58,070 bases of DNA from an uncultured Lachnospiraceae bacterium (GTDB taxonomy: Bacteria; Bacillota; Clostridia; Lachnospirales; Lachnospiraceae). A program made the position numbers and the translations under genes. The stretch covers positions 1 through 58,070 of the forward strand of contig CACWQH010000012.1 of assembly GCA_902762955.1 (NCBI GenBank), written 5' to 3'. Below are positions 34,685-43,558 of the stretch, piece after piece. The stretch's first letter is position 1. Every line of letters starts with the position of its first letter. Under the pieces are notes generated by a model. It ran no database searches. It was not told the DNA's origin and was given only the letters and a program-made list of their open reading frames with translations.

Positions 34685-36232
34685 TTAAAAATAAATTCCG
34701 TACCAGATAAGGAAGATATAGATACACCATACCTTTCTCCAGTTATCCGGCTGGTCAAGATACTCATCGGTAAGCATTTCGTTGAGTAAACTCGTATCAA
34801 AATATTTTGATGCATTTTCGCTGTTAAAGAGTTCTCTTATCTGACTTATAAACGGCTCCTCTCTCATCCATACACGTACAGGTACAGCAAAGCCAAGCTT
34901 CTTTCTAAATGCAACCTCATCAGGTATCATATGAGCAGCTGCCTTACGGAAGACTATCTTACTTTCGGAAAGGCTTGCTTCGTATTCTGTCGGAATTTTA
35001 CAAGCTACTTCATATATTCTGGAATCAAGGAACGGAGTTCTTGCAATAAGCCCGTTAGCCTTACTCATCTTCTCTGCATTTAACATAATGTCTCCTTCAA
35101 ACCAGACATTTAAATCACAGAGCCACATCTTGGTCAGATCGCCTGTATTGTCATCAAAATCATATAAGCTTCTGGCTAATTCAAGAGGAGTCACATCGCC
35201 TTTATAGTTCTTTAAAACCTTACTCTTTTCCTTCTCGCTCATAACCTTTGTATTGCCTATATAATAAGTCTCAACCGGTGCTGAGCTGTAATCGGGATTA
35301 TTGCTGTTTACAAGACGTCTCACATATGCATGGTAGCCGCAGAAAAGCTCATCCGCACCCTCACCCGAATAGCAGACATCCACATATTTTCTTGCACCCC
35401 GGCAGGCAAGATAAAATGCTATGGTGGAAGCATCCGCAAGAGGCTGCTCCATCGCCTTCATCGCCTCCGGCACAACTTTGAAATAATCCTCCGGAGTAAC
35501 CTTAACTCTTATATGCTCTGCTCCCAAAAACTCCGCAGACTTGGCAGCAAGCTCCGACTCATCAAAGTCCTTATTGTCATAAGCAGTTGAAAATGTATAC
35601 TTTGGCTTGGTAAGTGCTGCAAGATACGCCGAGTCAACTCCTCCGGAAAGGAAGTTTCCGTATGCTTCACCTTCTATCTTCCAGTCATCCACAAGCTCAT
35701 TTAAGGTATTGTTTACAAGCTCGGCGTACTCATCCGCAGTTTTAGAATTATCTCCCTTATAGGTAAGCTTCCAATATCTTTTTATATCAAATGTCTTATC
35801 ATTATTTTTATATACCAGAACAAATCCCGGCATAAGCTTTTTTATACCTTTAAAAAATGTATCGGAACCCGGAAGATAAGAATATGTAAGAAAAAGCTCC
35901 AGTGCCTGCTCATTTAATTCCTTCTTGTAAACTCCGCTGTTAAGAATTTCATTAATAGTAAGACCGAAAACTACACTCTTATCCTCTGCCACATAATAAT
36001 ACATTGACTCATTTCCGAATCTGTCTCTGGCACAAACCGTTTTATCTTCATTTTCATCATAGATAATAAATGAAAACATACCTTGAAGATGCTTGGCAAG
36101 CTCCTCACCCCATCTGTCATAGGATGCCTTTACATAGCTTGCATCATCCTTTGCGTCAAAAGGTATATCAAGTGTTTTTGAAAGCTCTTTTTTGTTGCTT
36201 ATGTAACCGCTGAAATTCTTAATCTCTGACAT
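34685..36232 (-). CDS. asparagine synthetase homolog lacking glutaminase Cys
   Basis: The 515-residue protein aligns with AsnB-type synthetases: remnants of the class II amidotransferase domain (GMFSFIIYD, ARDRFGNESMYYY), then the synthetase domain with PP-loop SGGVDS (196-201), CYSGEGADELFCGYH and the RTPFLD segment. About 50 N-terminal residues, including the Cys2 nucleophile of MCGI, are missing. AGGAGG directly before the ATG shows this is the real start, so it is not an annotation error. It should not hydrolyse glutamine itself. It may use ammonia or another amine, as in some peptide or lactam biosynthetic synthetases. Confidence 0.8.
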   Translation of the reverse strand: MSEIKNFSGYISNKKELSKTLDIPFDAKDDASYVKASYDRWGEELAKHLQGMFSFIIYDENEDKTVCARDRFGNESMYYYVAEDKSVVFGLTINEILNSGVYKKELNEQALELFLTYSYLPGSDTFFKGIKKLMPGFVLVYKNNDKTFDIKRYWKLTYKGDNSKTADEYAELVNNTLNELVDDWKIEGEAYGNFLSGGVDSAYLAALTKPKYTFSTAYDNKDFDESELAAKSAEFLGAEHIRVKVTPEDYFKVVPEAMKAMEQPLADASTIAFYLACRGARKYVDVCYSGEGADELFCGYHAYVRRLVNSNNPDYSSAPVETYYIGNTKVMSEKEKSKVLKNYKGDVTPLELARSLYDFDDNTGDLTKMWLCDLNVWFEGDIMLNAEKMSKANGLIARTPFLDSRIYEVACKIPTEYEASLSESKIVFRKAAAHMIPDEVAFRKKLGFAVPVRVWMREEPFISQIRELFNSENASKYFDTSLLNEMLTDEYLDQPDNWRKVWCIYIFLIWYGIYF

Positions 36233-36263
36233 TTTTATCCTCCTGTGAATCAGTGAAATTTTT

Positions 36264-36330
36264 TCTAAAAAGTAAAACCCACATATAATATTCGAAATAA
36301 ATATCCGACGTTAATATTATATGTGGGTTT
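36264..36330 (-). terminator. terminator of xthA
   Basis: Perfect 18-bp stem, 36275-36292 with 36313-36330, beginning AAACCCACAT. It lies 38 nt after the stop of the exonuclease gene and is followed on minus by a T-rich tract. Confidence 0.8.
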
Positions 36331-36367
36331 CATTTAAATTTCAATAATAAGATAATATAAATAAGCA

Positions 36368-37126
36368 TTAAGAAAGCTCAATATCAAGTTCAACCGGACA
36401 ATGATCCGAGCCATATACATCCGTATGTATCCTGGCATCCTTAAGCTTATCCTTTAAATCCTCCGAAACGAGGAAATAGTCTATACGCCATCCTGCATTC
36501 TTCTCACGTGCCTTAAACCTATAAGACCACCATGAATAAATATCTGTCTGCTCAGGATAGAAGTATCTGAAGGTGTCTATAAAGCCTGAGTCAAGAAGCT
36601 CGGTCATCTTGCCCCTTTCCTCATCCGTAAAGCCTGCATTATGATGATTGGTCTTTGGATTTTTAAGGTCTATTTCCTTGTGGGCAACATTCATATCACC
36701 GCATACTATTACAGATTTTTTAGCCTTTAAAGCATTAAGATAATCTCTGAACGCATCCTCCCAGGTCATACGATAATCAAGCCTCTTTAATTCATTTTGT
36801 GAATTAGGCGTATATACGACTATCATATAAAAACTATCATACTCAAGTGTGATAACACGACCTTCCTTATCATGTTCCTCCACACCGATTCCGTATGTAA
36901 CATCTATAGGCTTATGCTTTGTAAAAATAGCAGTTCCCGAATAACCTTTTTTCTCGGCATAATTCCAATAATCAAAATAGCCTTCCTTATTCCAGTCAAT
37001 CTGTCCTTCCTGAAGCTTGGTTTCCTGCAAACAGAATATATCTGCATCCAGCTTGTCAAACTCCTCCATAAAATTCTTGGACATTACTGCTCTTAAACCA
37101 TTTACATTCCATGATACCAGTTTCAT
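36368..37126 (-). CDS. xthA: exodeoxyribonuclease III
   Basis: The 252-residue EEP-fold nuclease begins MKLVSWNVNGLRAV, has the catalytic Glu in CLQETKL, the Asp/Asn pair in GDMNVAH, and the terminal GSDHCPVEL with the catalytic His. It cleaves DNA at abasic sites and removes 3' blocks in base excision repair. The start is supported by homology (the family starts exactly here) more than by the distant GAGGG. Confidence 0.95.
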   Translation of the reverse strand: MKLVSWNVNGLRAVMSKNFMEEFDKLDADIFCLQETKLQEGQIDWNKEGYFDYWNYAEKKGYSGTAIFTKHKPIDVTYGIGVEEHDKEGRVITLEYDSFYMIVVYTPNSQNELKRLDYRMTWEDAFRDYLNALKAKKSVIVCGDMNVAHKEIDLKNPKTNHHNAGFTDEERGKMTELLDSGFIDTFRYFYPEQTDIYSWWSYRFKAREKNAGWRIDYFLVSEDLKDKLKDARIHTDVYGSDHCPVELDIELS

Positions 37127-37205
37127 AAATATTATCTACCCTCAGACTTTCCTCTGAAATTTTATCGTATTTTTCACAAATTATTTTCTAATCGTTTTTA
37201 GATAA

Positions 37206-38051
37206 TTAATCCAAAACATTTTTCTTAAGTCTATCAAGAAGATACGGTATTGCAAGCTCAAAGCTTACGCCATAGTCCTTCTTTGTTTCATCCTCCATAG
37301 TTGCCTTAATGGTTTCACCGGTATAATCAACTGCAACCGCAAAGCTTTCCGGAATACTCTTGCCATTCATAAGTGCGCCTACACAGGTACTTGCAAATAC
37401 ATCTCCTGTTCCATGTGAGAATAAAGGATATAAGGTATTGTAATAATGGAAGAATTCCTTGGTTTCACTATCATAACCCATTACGCCTATCTTACCCTCT
37501 TCAAGCATAACACCTGTAAGTACACTTATGCGTGCACCAAGCCCGGAAAGTGCCAAAAGCATATCCTTGATATAAGCCTCATCCTGAACCTCTCTGTATT
37601 CCTTGCCGGTCATAAATGCTGCCTCAGTAAGATTCGGAACTATTATATCAGCCTTACCGCAAAGACCGGCCATCTTCTTTGCAAATGCTTCGTCAAATGC
37701 CGGATAAAGCTTTCCGTTATCTGCCATAGCCGGATCTACTATGATAAGATTGCTATCCGTTTTAAACTTATCAAAAACATGTGCAACTATATCTATCTGC
37801 TCTGCAGAGCCAAGATATCCAGTATAAATTGCATCATAGGTTATTTTCTCATCTACCCAGTGATCTGTGATCGGCTCAATCTGATCCTGAAGATCTTTAA
37901 AGGTAAAATTCTTAAACATAGTGTGTGTTGAAAGAACTGCAGTAGGTATGATACAGGTTTCAACACCCATAGCTGATATAATCGGAAGCGCAACAGTAAG
38001 CGAGCATCTTCCCAGGCATGATATATCCTGTATTGTCAAAATTCTTTTCAT
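37206..38051 (-). CDS. pdxY: pyridoxamine/pyridoxal kinase
   Basis: The 281-residue ribokinase-like enzyme has the PdxK/PdxY opening ILTIQDISCLGRCSLTVALP, VDPAMADNGKLYP and the ATP-site SHGTGDVFAS with its catalytic Asp. It phosphorylates vitamin B6 vitamers for PLP salvage. CGGAGGT precedes the ATG. It lies in line with xthA and the small zinc-ribbon gene, with short gaps. Confidence 0.9.
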   Translation of the reverse strand: MKRILTIQDISCLGRCSLTVALPIISAMGVETCIIPTAVLSTHTMFKNFTFKDLQDQIEPITDHWVDEKITYDAIYTGYLGSAEQIDIVAHVFDKFKTDSNLIIVDPAMADNGKLYPAFDEAFAKKMAGLCGKADIIVPNLTEAAFMTGKEYREVQDEAYIKDMLLALSGLGARISVLTGVMLEEGKIGVMGYDSETKEFFHYYNTLYPLFSHGTGDVFASTCVGALMNGKSIPESFAVAVDYTGETIKATMEDETKKDYGVSFELAIPYLLDRLKKNVLD

Positions 38052-38106
38052 AAATGTATACCTCCGTCTAATACATTTTTAATAATTTGCGATTATTATG
38101 TTTAAA

Positions 38107-38376
38107 CTAAATCCAGTCATAATTTCCGCCCGTTATCGCAAGTGAAAGAAGCGCATCCATTTTCTCAACCTCTTCCTTTCCCTCAACAATACTGATAAGC
38201 TTTGCTTTAGAACCAAGATTATTCATACCCTCATCCGGTCCTATCTCCAGATCAATATCTTCTTCACAATAAGGGCAGACAATACTATCCTCAGTTGAAA
38301 TATCAAGAAATCTTTCGTTGCATTTCGGACACTCATAATATCCGCATTTTATGGTTTCATCAGGGACATAATACAT
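38107..38376 (-). CDS. small two-knuckle zinc-ribbon protein
   Basis: The 89-residue protein has two CxxC knuckles (CPKC and CPYC, 20 residues apart) near the N-terminus, so it should bind one zinc, and an acidic helical second half. The function is not recognised. The frame begins upstream, but AGAGGTG at 38383-38389 selects ATG 38376. It lies between pdxY and the flippase gene on the same strand. Confidence 0.6.
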   Translation of the reverse strand: MYYVPDETIKCGYYECPKCNERFLDISTEDSIVCPYCEEDIDLEIGPDEGMNNLGSKAKLISIVEGKEEVEKMDALLSLAITGGNYDWI

Positions 38377-38440
38377 TAAGTTCACCTCTTTGGACAATAT
38401 ATATTTCATATAACTTCTTATAGCTTTTAGTTATATCTGA

Positions 38441-40099
38441 TTATTTTAAAAGCCTTAACTTCTTAGCAGCCTTAACTATAGTCGCACCCTTCGGCATATC
38501 AAGCAGCTGTTCCTCTGTATAGCCTCCTATACGAAGCATCAAAAAAGCATAAATCATCATAGCGATTAGTATGGATATCAGCAGTCCAAATGCATTGGCA
38601 ACGGCAGTTCTTCCCGGCATATTTATAATAAAGATATGATATACCAGCTTATATAATCCGATTGCTGCCACACCCATTATAGCTGCCGCAACCGCAGGTC
38701 TTAAAAAGATAATGTCCATATTGGACTTATATCCAAGGTGCTTATATATTGAGTGAGCATTAAACATAACCATAAAGAAGGAGTAAACGACAGAGCCTCC
38801 CACAAGTATTGCAAGGCTATATGAAGCACTTAACACATTTAATCCGATTATTACAAATGCCAGATGAATCACAAGAGTTATCGCTGCATTTTTAACCGGA
38901 TCCGATACCTTGCCTATCGCCTGAAGCACACCGTTGGTAACTGTTGAAAGTGCATAAAATACAATCGAAACACATCCGCCTGCAAGTGCATATCCTGCTC
39001 TTGCGTCGGTTCCGCTAAACAAAAGCTGCATTATAGGATTGGCAAGCACTGCCATTCCTATGGCAGAAGGGATTATAATAAGCATTGTTGTTCTTATCGC
39101 CTTATTGAGCTTGGCATTAACATCCTCTATATCGCCCTTACTGTAAGCTCCCGATATACCCGGTATAAGCGCTGACGAAACCGCCGAAGCAATCGCAATC
39201 GGCAAATTAATCAGCACAAGAAACTGTCTGGAATATATTCCGTAAGTTCTTGCCGCATCACTCGTTGATATACTTTTATGTGTTATGGCGCTCCAGTAAA
39301 TCTTCATATCAAAGGTCGTACTTACATTATATATAAAGGTAGACAAAATAACCGGCGTAACCATAAGAAAAATAACCTTAAACAAATCCCTGTAGCTTTC
39401 CTCATGGGTATTAACATCCGACTTAACCTTGTCCAAAATGTCGGAACGTCTGCGCATATATATAATAAGGATAAGTATAAGTCCCGCAATTACACCGGCA
39501 AATGTACCGAACGCACTTCCCGCTGCACCGTGAACCGCAATCTTGCTCTCATCCACACCACCCCTGAAAGGCATAGTGAATATATATGCAGCGGCAACAC
39601 TTACAACTGCATTCATAATCTGTTCGATAATCTGCGATATAGCTGTAGGCACCATAGTATTGTGTGCCTGCATATAACCTCTGAAAACGGAAAGTAATCC
39701 CGAGAAAAAGATTGTAGGTGCCATAATTCTAAGACAAAGCACTGACTGGTCAACTACCAGTGACGGTGCAAATATAAATGTGATGGCAGCCGTAAAGCTT
39801 CCTACAACCAGAACATATATAATGGAACATTTAAAAAGCTTATTGGCATTTTTGTATTCTTCCACCGCAAGTCTCTGCGAGATAACCTTTGAAACGGCTG
39901 TCGGAATACTGTAAGTAGAAATAAGGAGTATCATAAAGTAGATATCATACGCTGTGGCATAATATCCATTTCCCTCTTCACCAATTATCTGATAAAGAGG
40001 TACAGCATACAATAATCCGATTATTCTTGACAGAAATCCTGCTGCCGCAAGAATTGCTGCCTGTATCATAAATCCATCTCTTCTACTCTTCTTAGCCAT
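38441..40099 (-). CDS. MOP-superfamily flippase, SpoVB/YtgP (MurJ-like)
   Basis: This 552-residue, roughly 14-span membrane protein of the polysaccharide transporter/SpoVB branch begins ILAAAGFLSRIIGLLYAVPL, with a later FRGYMQAHNTMVPTAISQIIEQ. In Bacillus the close relative YtgP acts as the lipid II flippase MurJ; others move polysaccharide precursors. The cytosolic end is basic. GAGG precedes the ATG. It could serve peptidoglycan or exopolysaccharide; sequence alone does not decide. Confidence 0.85.
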   Translation of the reverse strand: MAKKSRRDGFMIQAAILAAAGFLSRIIGLLYAVPLYQIIGEEGNGYYATAYDIYFMILLISTYSIPTAVSKVISQRLAVEEYKNANKLFKCSIIYVLVVGSFTAAITFIFAPSLVVDQSVLCLRIMAPTIFFSGLLSVFRGYMQAHNTMVPTAISQIIEQIMNAVVSVAAAYIFTMPFRGGVDESKIAVHGAAGSAFGTFAGVIAGLILILIIYMRRRSDILDKVKSDVNTHEESYRDLFKVIFLMVTPVILSTFIYNVSTTFDMKIYWSAITHKSISTSDAARTYGIYSRQFLVLINLPIAIASAVSSALIPGISGAYSKGDIEDVNAKLNKAIRTTMLIIIPSAIGMAVLANPIMQLLFSGTDARAGYALAGGCVSIVFYALSTVTNGVLQAIGKVSDPVKNAAITLVIHLAFVIIGLNVLSASYSLAILVGGSVVYSFFMVMFNAHSIYKHLGYKSNMDIIFLRPAVAAAIMGVAAIGLYKLVYHIFIINMPGRTAVANAFGLLISILIAMMIYAFLMLRIGGYTEEQLLDMPKGATIVKAAKKLRLLK

Positions 40100-40123
40100 G
40101 ATAAACCTCTTTTATATAAATAA

Positions 40124-40172
40124 GCTAAAAAATATTACAGCACATTTATCTGTATTAGATAAATCTGCTGTA
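40124..40172 (-). terminator. terminator of the SprA-like metalloprotease gene
   Basis: TACAGC (40136-40141) pairs with GCTGTA (40167-40172), and ATTTATCT (40144-40151) with AGATAAAT (40157-40164). On minus the stem is followed by a T-rich AATATTTTTT. It lies between the genes ending at 40267 and starting at 40099. Confidence 0.6.
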
Positions 40173-40266
40173 TTTATTCCCAAATACCTATGATATTATA
40201 ACCATTTTGCCACAAGCTTGCAACAAAAAATTTGAACTAAAGATTTAATATGAAATATCAGAAAAA

Positions 40267-40734
40267 TTATACCGCAAAATCAATTCTGTTTCCCTTTGTA
40301 GCTTCTGCTTCAAAAGCTTTTTGATTTTTGCCGTAGGAATCATTTGAATAAGTTGTCTTCATCATTGTGTTTGTAGTTCCGCCTGCTACGTAAGCTCTTC
40401 CACATTCAGGACATATGGCAGTTTTAAGTGAGACCGAGACAGATACAAGCTCCTTATTGTCCTTATTACCTTCTGCTATAGCATTGGCAACATGCTCCTG
40501 CTCATGAGACATAACCTTTGCATAAGACTCCTCCGGTCTTATCCTTCCCGGAGACTTAAAGGATACCATCTCATCAGAGCCATCCTGATAACGTCTTTCC
40601 TTACAGGTCTGGCACTCGGTAGGCTGAACTCTTGACGCACTACGTGTGGTATTGTCAGTATAAACAGGTGTTACTCTGCTGACATTAGACACTGGAATTG
40701 TATAATTGTTGCTCATTCCGTATGGACTAATCAT
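40267..40734 (-). CDS. SprA-related putative zinc metalloprotease
   Basis: The 155-residue protein has a zinc-peptidase motif HEQEH in VMSHEQEHVANA, preceded by CQTCKERRYQDGSDE and FKSPGRIRPEES, and followed by SLKTAICPECGRAYV. This arrangement matches the SprA-related family of unknown biological role. The two Cys pairs may bind a second metal. There is no signal peptide. AGGAG lies about 9 nt before ATG. Close relatives are common in Lachnospiraceae as far as I recall. Confidence 0.7.
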   Translation of the reverse strand: MISPYGMSNNYTIPVSNVSRVTPVYTDNTTRSASRVQPTECQTCKERRYQDGSDEMVSFKSPGRIRPEESYAKVMSHEQEHVANAIAEGNKDNKELVSVSVSLKTAICPECGRAYVAGGTTNTMMKTTYSNDSYGKNQKAFEAEATKGNRIDFAV

Positions 40735-40873
40735 AATACCACGCTCCTAAATCAAACTACATTTTCCAAAACACAACCTAAAGTTATCTATAGTTAGATA
40801 CATTATACATCTAAACATCTGAAAATGCAATCGTTTTGAATAGCAAAAGCTATTCTTATAATGTGTCATAGCT

Positions 40874-40903
40874 ATGTGGAACGGGATATGAGTCCCGGCA
40901 CAT
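40874..40903. repeat. short palindromic element
   Basis: ATGTG (40874-40878) pairs with CACAT (40899-40903) around CGGGA/TCCCG. It resembles the elements at 7545 and 9954 in its TGTG ends and GGGA/TCCC centre. It lies directly after the stop of the LRR gene and may act as its terminator, though no T-run follows. Confidence 0.45.
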
Positions 40904-40905
40904 TT

Positions 40906-41745
40906 TTACAGTTTAAAATCATCCCATATATTTTTCCCTGCAAAATTTTGTTCTTTGTATTTTATTATGTATGCTTTACTGTCTATGTACTGCTCATCAG
41001 AAAATGCTTCTAAAAGATATGGTATATCGGCTTCCTTTATAAAATCATGCTCCGCATATATTTTAAGATAATTAAAGCTTTCGTGTTTCTTACCAAGGAT
41101 ATACATTATAGTATCTTCTTTATGGAAAGCTATGTAAGATTTATATACATCCATATAATAAGCCGCCGGTACATTTTCGGATTTTAGTCTGACTAAAATT
41201 GCACCACATTTTTTCTCCCGCTGCTTTTTCTTATAATAATCTATATCGTTTTCCGGATCCTCGTAGTCCTCTTCTCCTCCCGCCAAAAACGGGTTGAAGC
41301 CTGCCTCATCAGCTTCATCAATATAATCAGTAAGATTGGCATCAAACCTATCAAGCCAGCTATCATCGGAAATGTTTGAAAAATCATATATTCCACTTTT
41401 TTCGAAGCATTTAACCGCTATCGCAAGAAGTTCAGATATATCCTCATTTGCATAATACATCTGCTCTTTTTCCTGTCCGGAATAAACAACTATTTTTTCA
41501 AGTGCCATATCATCCAAAAATACTTCCTTACCAAAATCTTTAACGGTATCCGGAAGCCATATTTCCTTAAGCCTTACACAGTGTGCAAATGCCCAGTCTC
41601 CTATCCTATTTACACCATATGGCACAAAAATTATGTCAACCTTTTGATTTCCAAGCAAGGCCTTTTTAGGAACCTCTCCATCAGAGATATCCGGTATAAG
41701 ACTTTTATTCATTCTATCTTCATATTGTTTTTTACTTATAAGCAT
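40906..41745 (-). CDS. BspA-type leucine-rich-repeat protein, cytosolic
   Basis: The 279-residue protein has two LRR_5/BspA-like repeats near the N-terminus (RIGDWAFAHCVRLKEIWLP and DFGKEVFLDDMALEKIVV), then a helical region without recognisable domain, rich in Tyr and acidic residues. It has no signal peptide, unlike most BspA-type surface proteins, so it is likely intracellular. GGAG precedes the ATG. The function is unknown. Confidence 0.6.
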   Translation of the reverse strand: MLISKKQYEDRMNKSLIPDISDGEVPKKALLGNQKVDIIFVPYGVNRIGDWAFAHCVRLKEIWLPDTVKDFGKEVFLDDMALEKIVVYSGQEKEQMYYANEDISELLAIAVKCFEKSGIYDFSNISDDSWLDRFDANLTDYIDEADEAGFNPFLAGGEEDYEDPENDIDYYKKKQREKKCGAILVRLKSENVPAAYYMDVYKSYIAFHKEDTIMYILGKKHESFNYLKIYAEHDFIKEADIPYLLEAFSDEQYIDSKAYIIKYKEQNFAGKNIWDDFKL

Positions 41746-41838
41746 TTTATACTCCGAAGCAATAATTTTTTAATTTTCTGATTTTTGTTTAATATATAAT
41801 AACGTTGAATGTTTTATCTTTTTATACATCTTGTGAAG

Positions 41839-42747
41839 CTATTTTAGATTTCTTATTGCCGCCTCATATTCACCATAGCTTTTTGTCTTTAATATATTAC
41901 GCACTGCTCTTCCCTCGTCAGGATAGATTTCCTTCCAATAGGTCCAAAGCTCCTTCATGTGAAATAATACGTTTTTATCCGGCGACATAATCTCCTGATA
42001 GCCATGATAGATTTTATCGTGAAAGCTCCAAAAATTTTGGAAGTCAAAGGCATTATTTTGCTTTATCAACTCCGGATTATAAAGAAGTCCTCTGCCCAGC
42101 ATTACAGTATCTGATGTTTCACTCCTTTTTATAATATCCTCACAGGTGAAAAGATTACCGTTATAAATCACAGGCGCCTTGCTATGCTCTACCGCATACT
42201 CATAAAATTCCATCCTCGGCTTACCCTTATAATAATCCTTTTCTATCCTCGGATGTACTATCAGTTCCGATATCGGATACTTATTATAGATTTCAAGTAT
42301 ATCATAAAACTCCTCAGATGCAAATCTCCCAAGTCTTGTTTTAACAGAAATTTGCACATTATTCGAAGCAGCCCATTCATATATGGAATCAAAGAGCTGC
42401 TCCATCTCATACCATTCCGTCAAAAATCCCGCACCCTTTTTCTTGGCACATACCGTACCTGACGGGCAGCCCAGATTAAGATTAAGCTCCTTATATCCCA
42501 TATCATAAAGTTCCTTTGCCGCACCTATAAAAGCCACAGAATTATTGGTAAGTATCTGTGGCACAAGCTTTATGCCCTGATTATGTTCAGGGCATAATTC
42601 TCTTACATTTTTTGGTGTCAGAAAGCAATTATCTGTAGGTGATATAAACGGCGCAAAATATTTATCAATCCCACCGTAATATTTTTCATATGCATTTCTG
42701 AATATATATCTTGTTATTCCCTCAAGGGGAGCAAAGTAAAATTTCAT
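41839..42747 (-). CDS. tRNA-dihydrouridine synthase
   Basis: The 302-residue FMN enzyme begins FYFAPLEGITRYIFR and has the catalytic-cysteine motif NLGCPSGTVCAKKKGAG, ISVKTRLG and IYNGNLF. It reduces uridines in tRNA to dihydrouridine. The subfamily (DusA/B/C-like) is unclear. The ribosome binding site is weak. It lies 44 nt after the YjbR-MGMT gene, so they may be co-transcribed. Confidence 0.9.
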   Translation of the reverse strand: MKFYFAPLEGITRYIFRNAYEKYYGGIDKYFAPFISPTDNCFLTPKNVRELCPEHNQGIKLVPQILTNNSVAFIGAAKELYDMGYKELNLNLGCPSGTVCAKKKGAGFLTEWYEMEQLFDSIYEWAASNNVQISVKTRLGRFASEEFYDILEIYNKYPISELIVHPRIEKDYYKGKPRMEFYEYAVEHSKAPVIYNGNLFTCEDIIKRSETSDTVMLGRGLLYNPELIKQNNAFDFQNFWSFHDKIYHGYQEIMSPDKNVLFHMKELWTYWKEIYPDEGRAVRNILKTKSYGEYEAAIRNLK

Positions 42748-42791
42748 AATCTATTACCGGAATCCTTTAAAATGCTATCACATCACTAATT

Positions 42792-43412
42792 CTAAATCCC
42801 ATATTTCTCAAGATCAACCCGGCCATTCACAACCTCAATATCATCTTCCTCAAGCAGTATCTGCTGCCTGCCCGGACCACCAAAGGCAAACTCTCCCGAC
42901 AGCTCTCCTTTGGAATTTACCACTCTGTAGCAGGGTATCTCATCCGGATAAGGATTTTTATGAAGAGCATTTCCTACAGCACGACACATCTTCGGATTGC
43001 CTGCCATCTCGGCAACCTTTGCGTATGTAGCAACCTTCCCCTTAGGAATCTTCTTAACTGCCTCGTATATTCGTCTTGTGGGACTGTCCGTAACTATATC
43101 ATAGCTTTCGGATATCATCCTCTTTATATCATCCTCGGGTATACTGCCATCCAAGATAATAGTATTCCAATGCTCCTTGTTCTGATGCCATCCCGGTATA
43201 ACCGACTTAAAAGCCTTTCTCCAGAACTCTCTCCACTCCGGGTCTACCTTTACATTAATATTTATATATCCGTCTCTTTCATATGTCCAAAGGAATGCCT
43301 TCTTACTCTTCTTCACACGTACCAGCTGCCAGTTGGTATCGTGAAAGGGTGCATCCTGATATGTATTCGGAAATGAAAGGCCGAATTCCAATGCTTCTTC
43401 ACGGGTTGTCAT
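42792..43412 (-). CDS. YjbR/MmcQ-MGMT-like fusion protein
   Basis: The 206-residue protein fuses an N-terminal MmcQ/YjbR double-wing domain (about 1-107; LSFPNTYQDAPFHDTNWQLVR) to a C-terminal methylguanine-DNA methyltransferase-like domain (about 110-206; VATYAKVAEMAG, CRAVGNALHKNP). The active-site motif reads PCYRVV: the acceptor Cys is present, but the usual His of PCHR is Tyr. It may repair or only recognise alkylated bases. AGGAGG precedes the ATG. A pair of small hairpins lies upstream (43458-43508). Confidence 0.8.
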   Translation of the reverse strand: MTTREEALEFGLSFPNTYQDAPFHDTNWQLVRVKKSKKAFLWTYERDGYININVKVDPEWREFWRKAFKSVIPGWHQNKEHWNTIILDGSIPEDDIKRMISESYDIVTDSPTRRIYEAVKKIPKGKVATYAKVAEMAGNPKMCRAVGNALHKNPYPDEIPCYRVVNSKGELSGEFAFGGPGRQQILLEEDDIEVVNGRVDLEKYGI

Positions 43413-43457
43413 ATTATGCCTCCTATATTACTATTAGTAATCAGCATATATCATTTT

Positions 43458-43508
43458 TGTCTTATTCGCAAGACAATAATTAGCTGTTTCTGTCTTGTTC
43501 ACAAGACA
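43458..43508. repeat. tandem pair of small hairpins
   Basis: Two near-identical 18-nt hairpins with TGTCTT/AAGACA stems, at 43458-43475 and 43491-43508, are 33 nt apart, with loops ATTCGC and GTTCAC. They lie about 50 nt upstream of the YjbR-MGMT start and just after the antiporter terminator. Possible operator or attenuator. Confidence 0.5.
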
Positions 43509-43550
43509 AAAACTCACACCAATAACCAAACATCGGTGTGAGTTTTATTA
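43505..43550 (-). terminator. terminator of cation antiporter gene
   Basis: Perfect 12-bp stem AAAACTCACACC (43509-43520) / GGTGTGAGTTTT (43535-43546), 12 nt after the antiporter stop, ending in a T-run on minus. Confidence 0.75.
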
Positions 43551-43558
43551 ATAAAATC

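Noticed and set aside
35248-35590. Plus-strand Pro/His-rich frames inside the asparagine synthetase homolog
   Set aside because: They are antisense to a well-supported gene and have no initiation signals.
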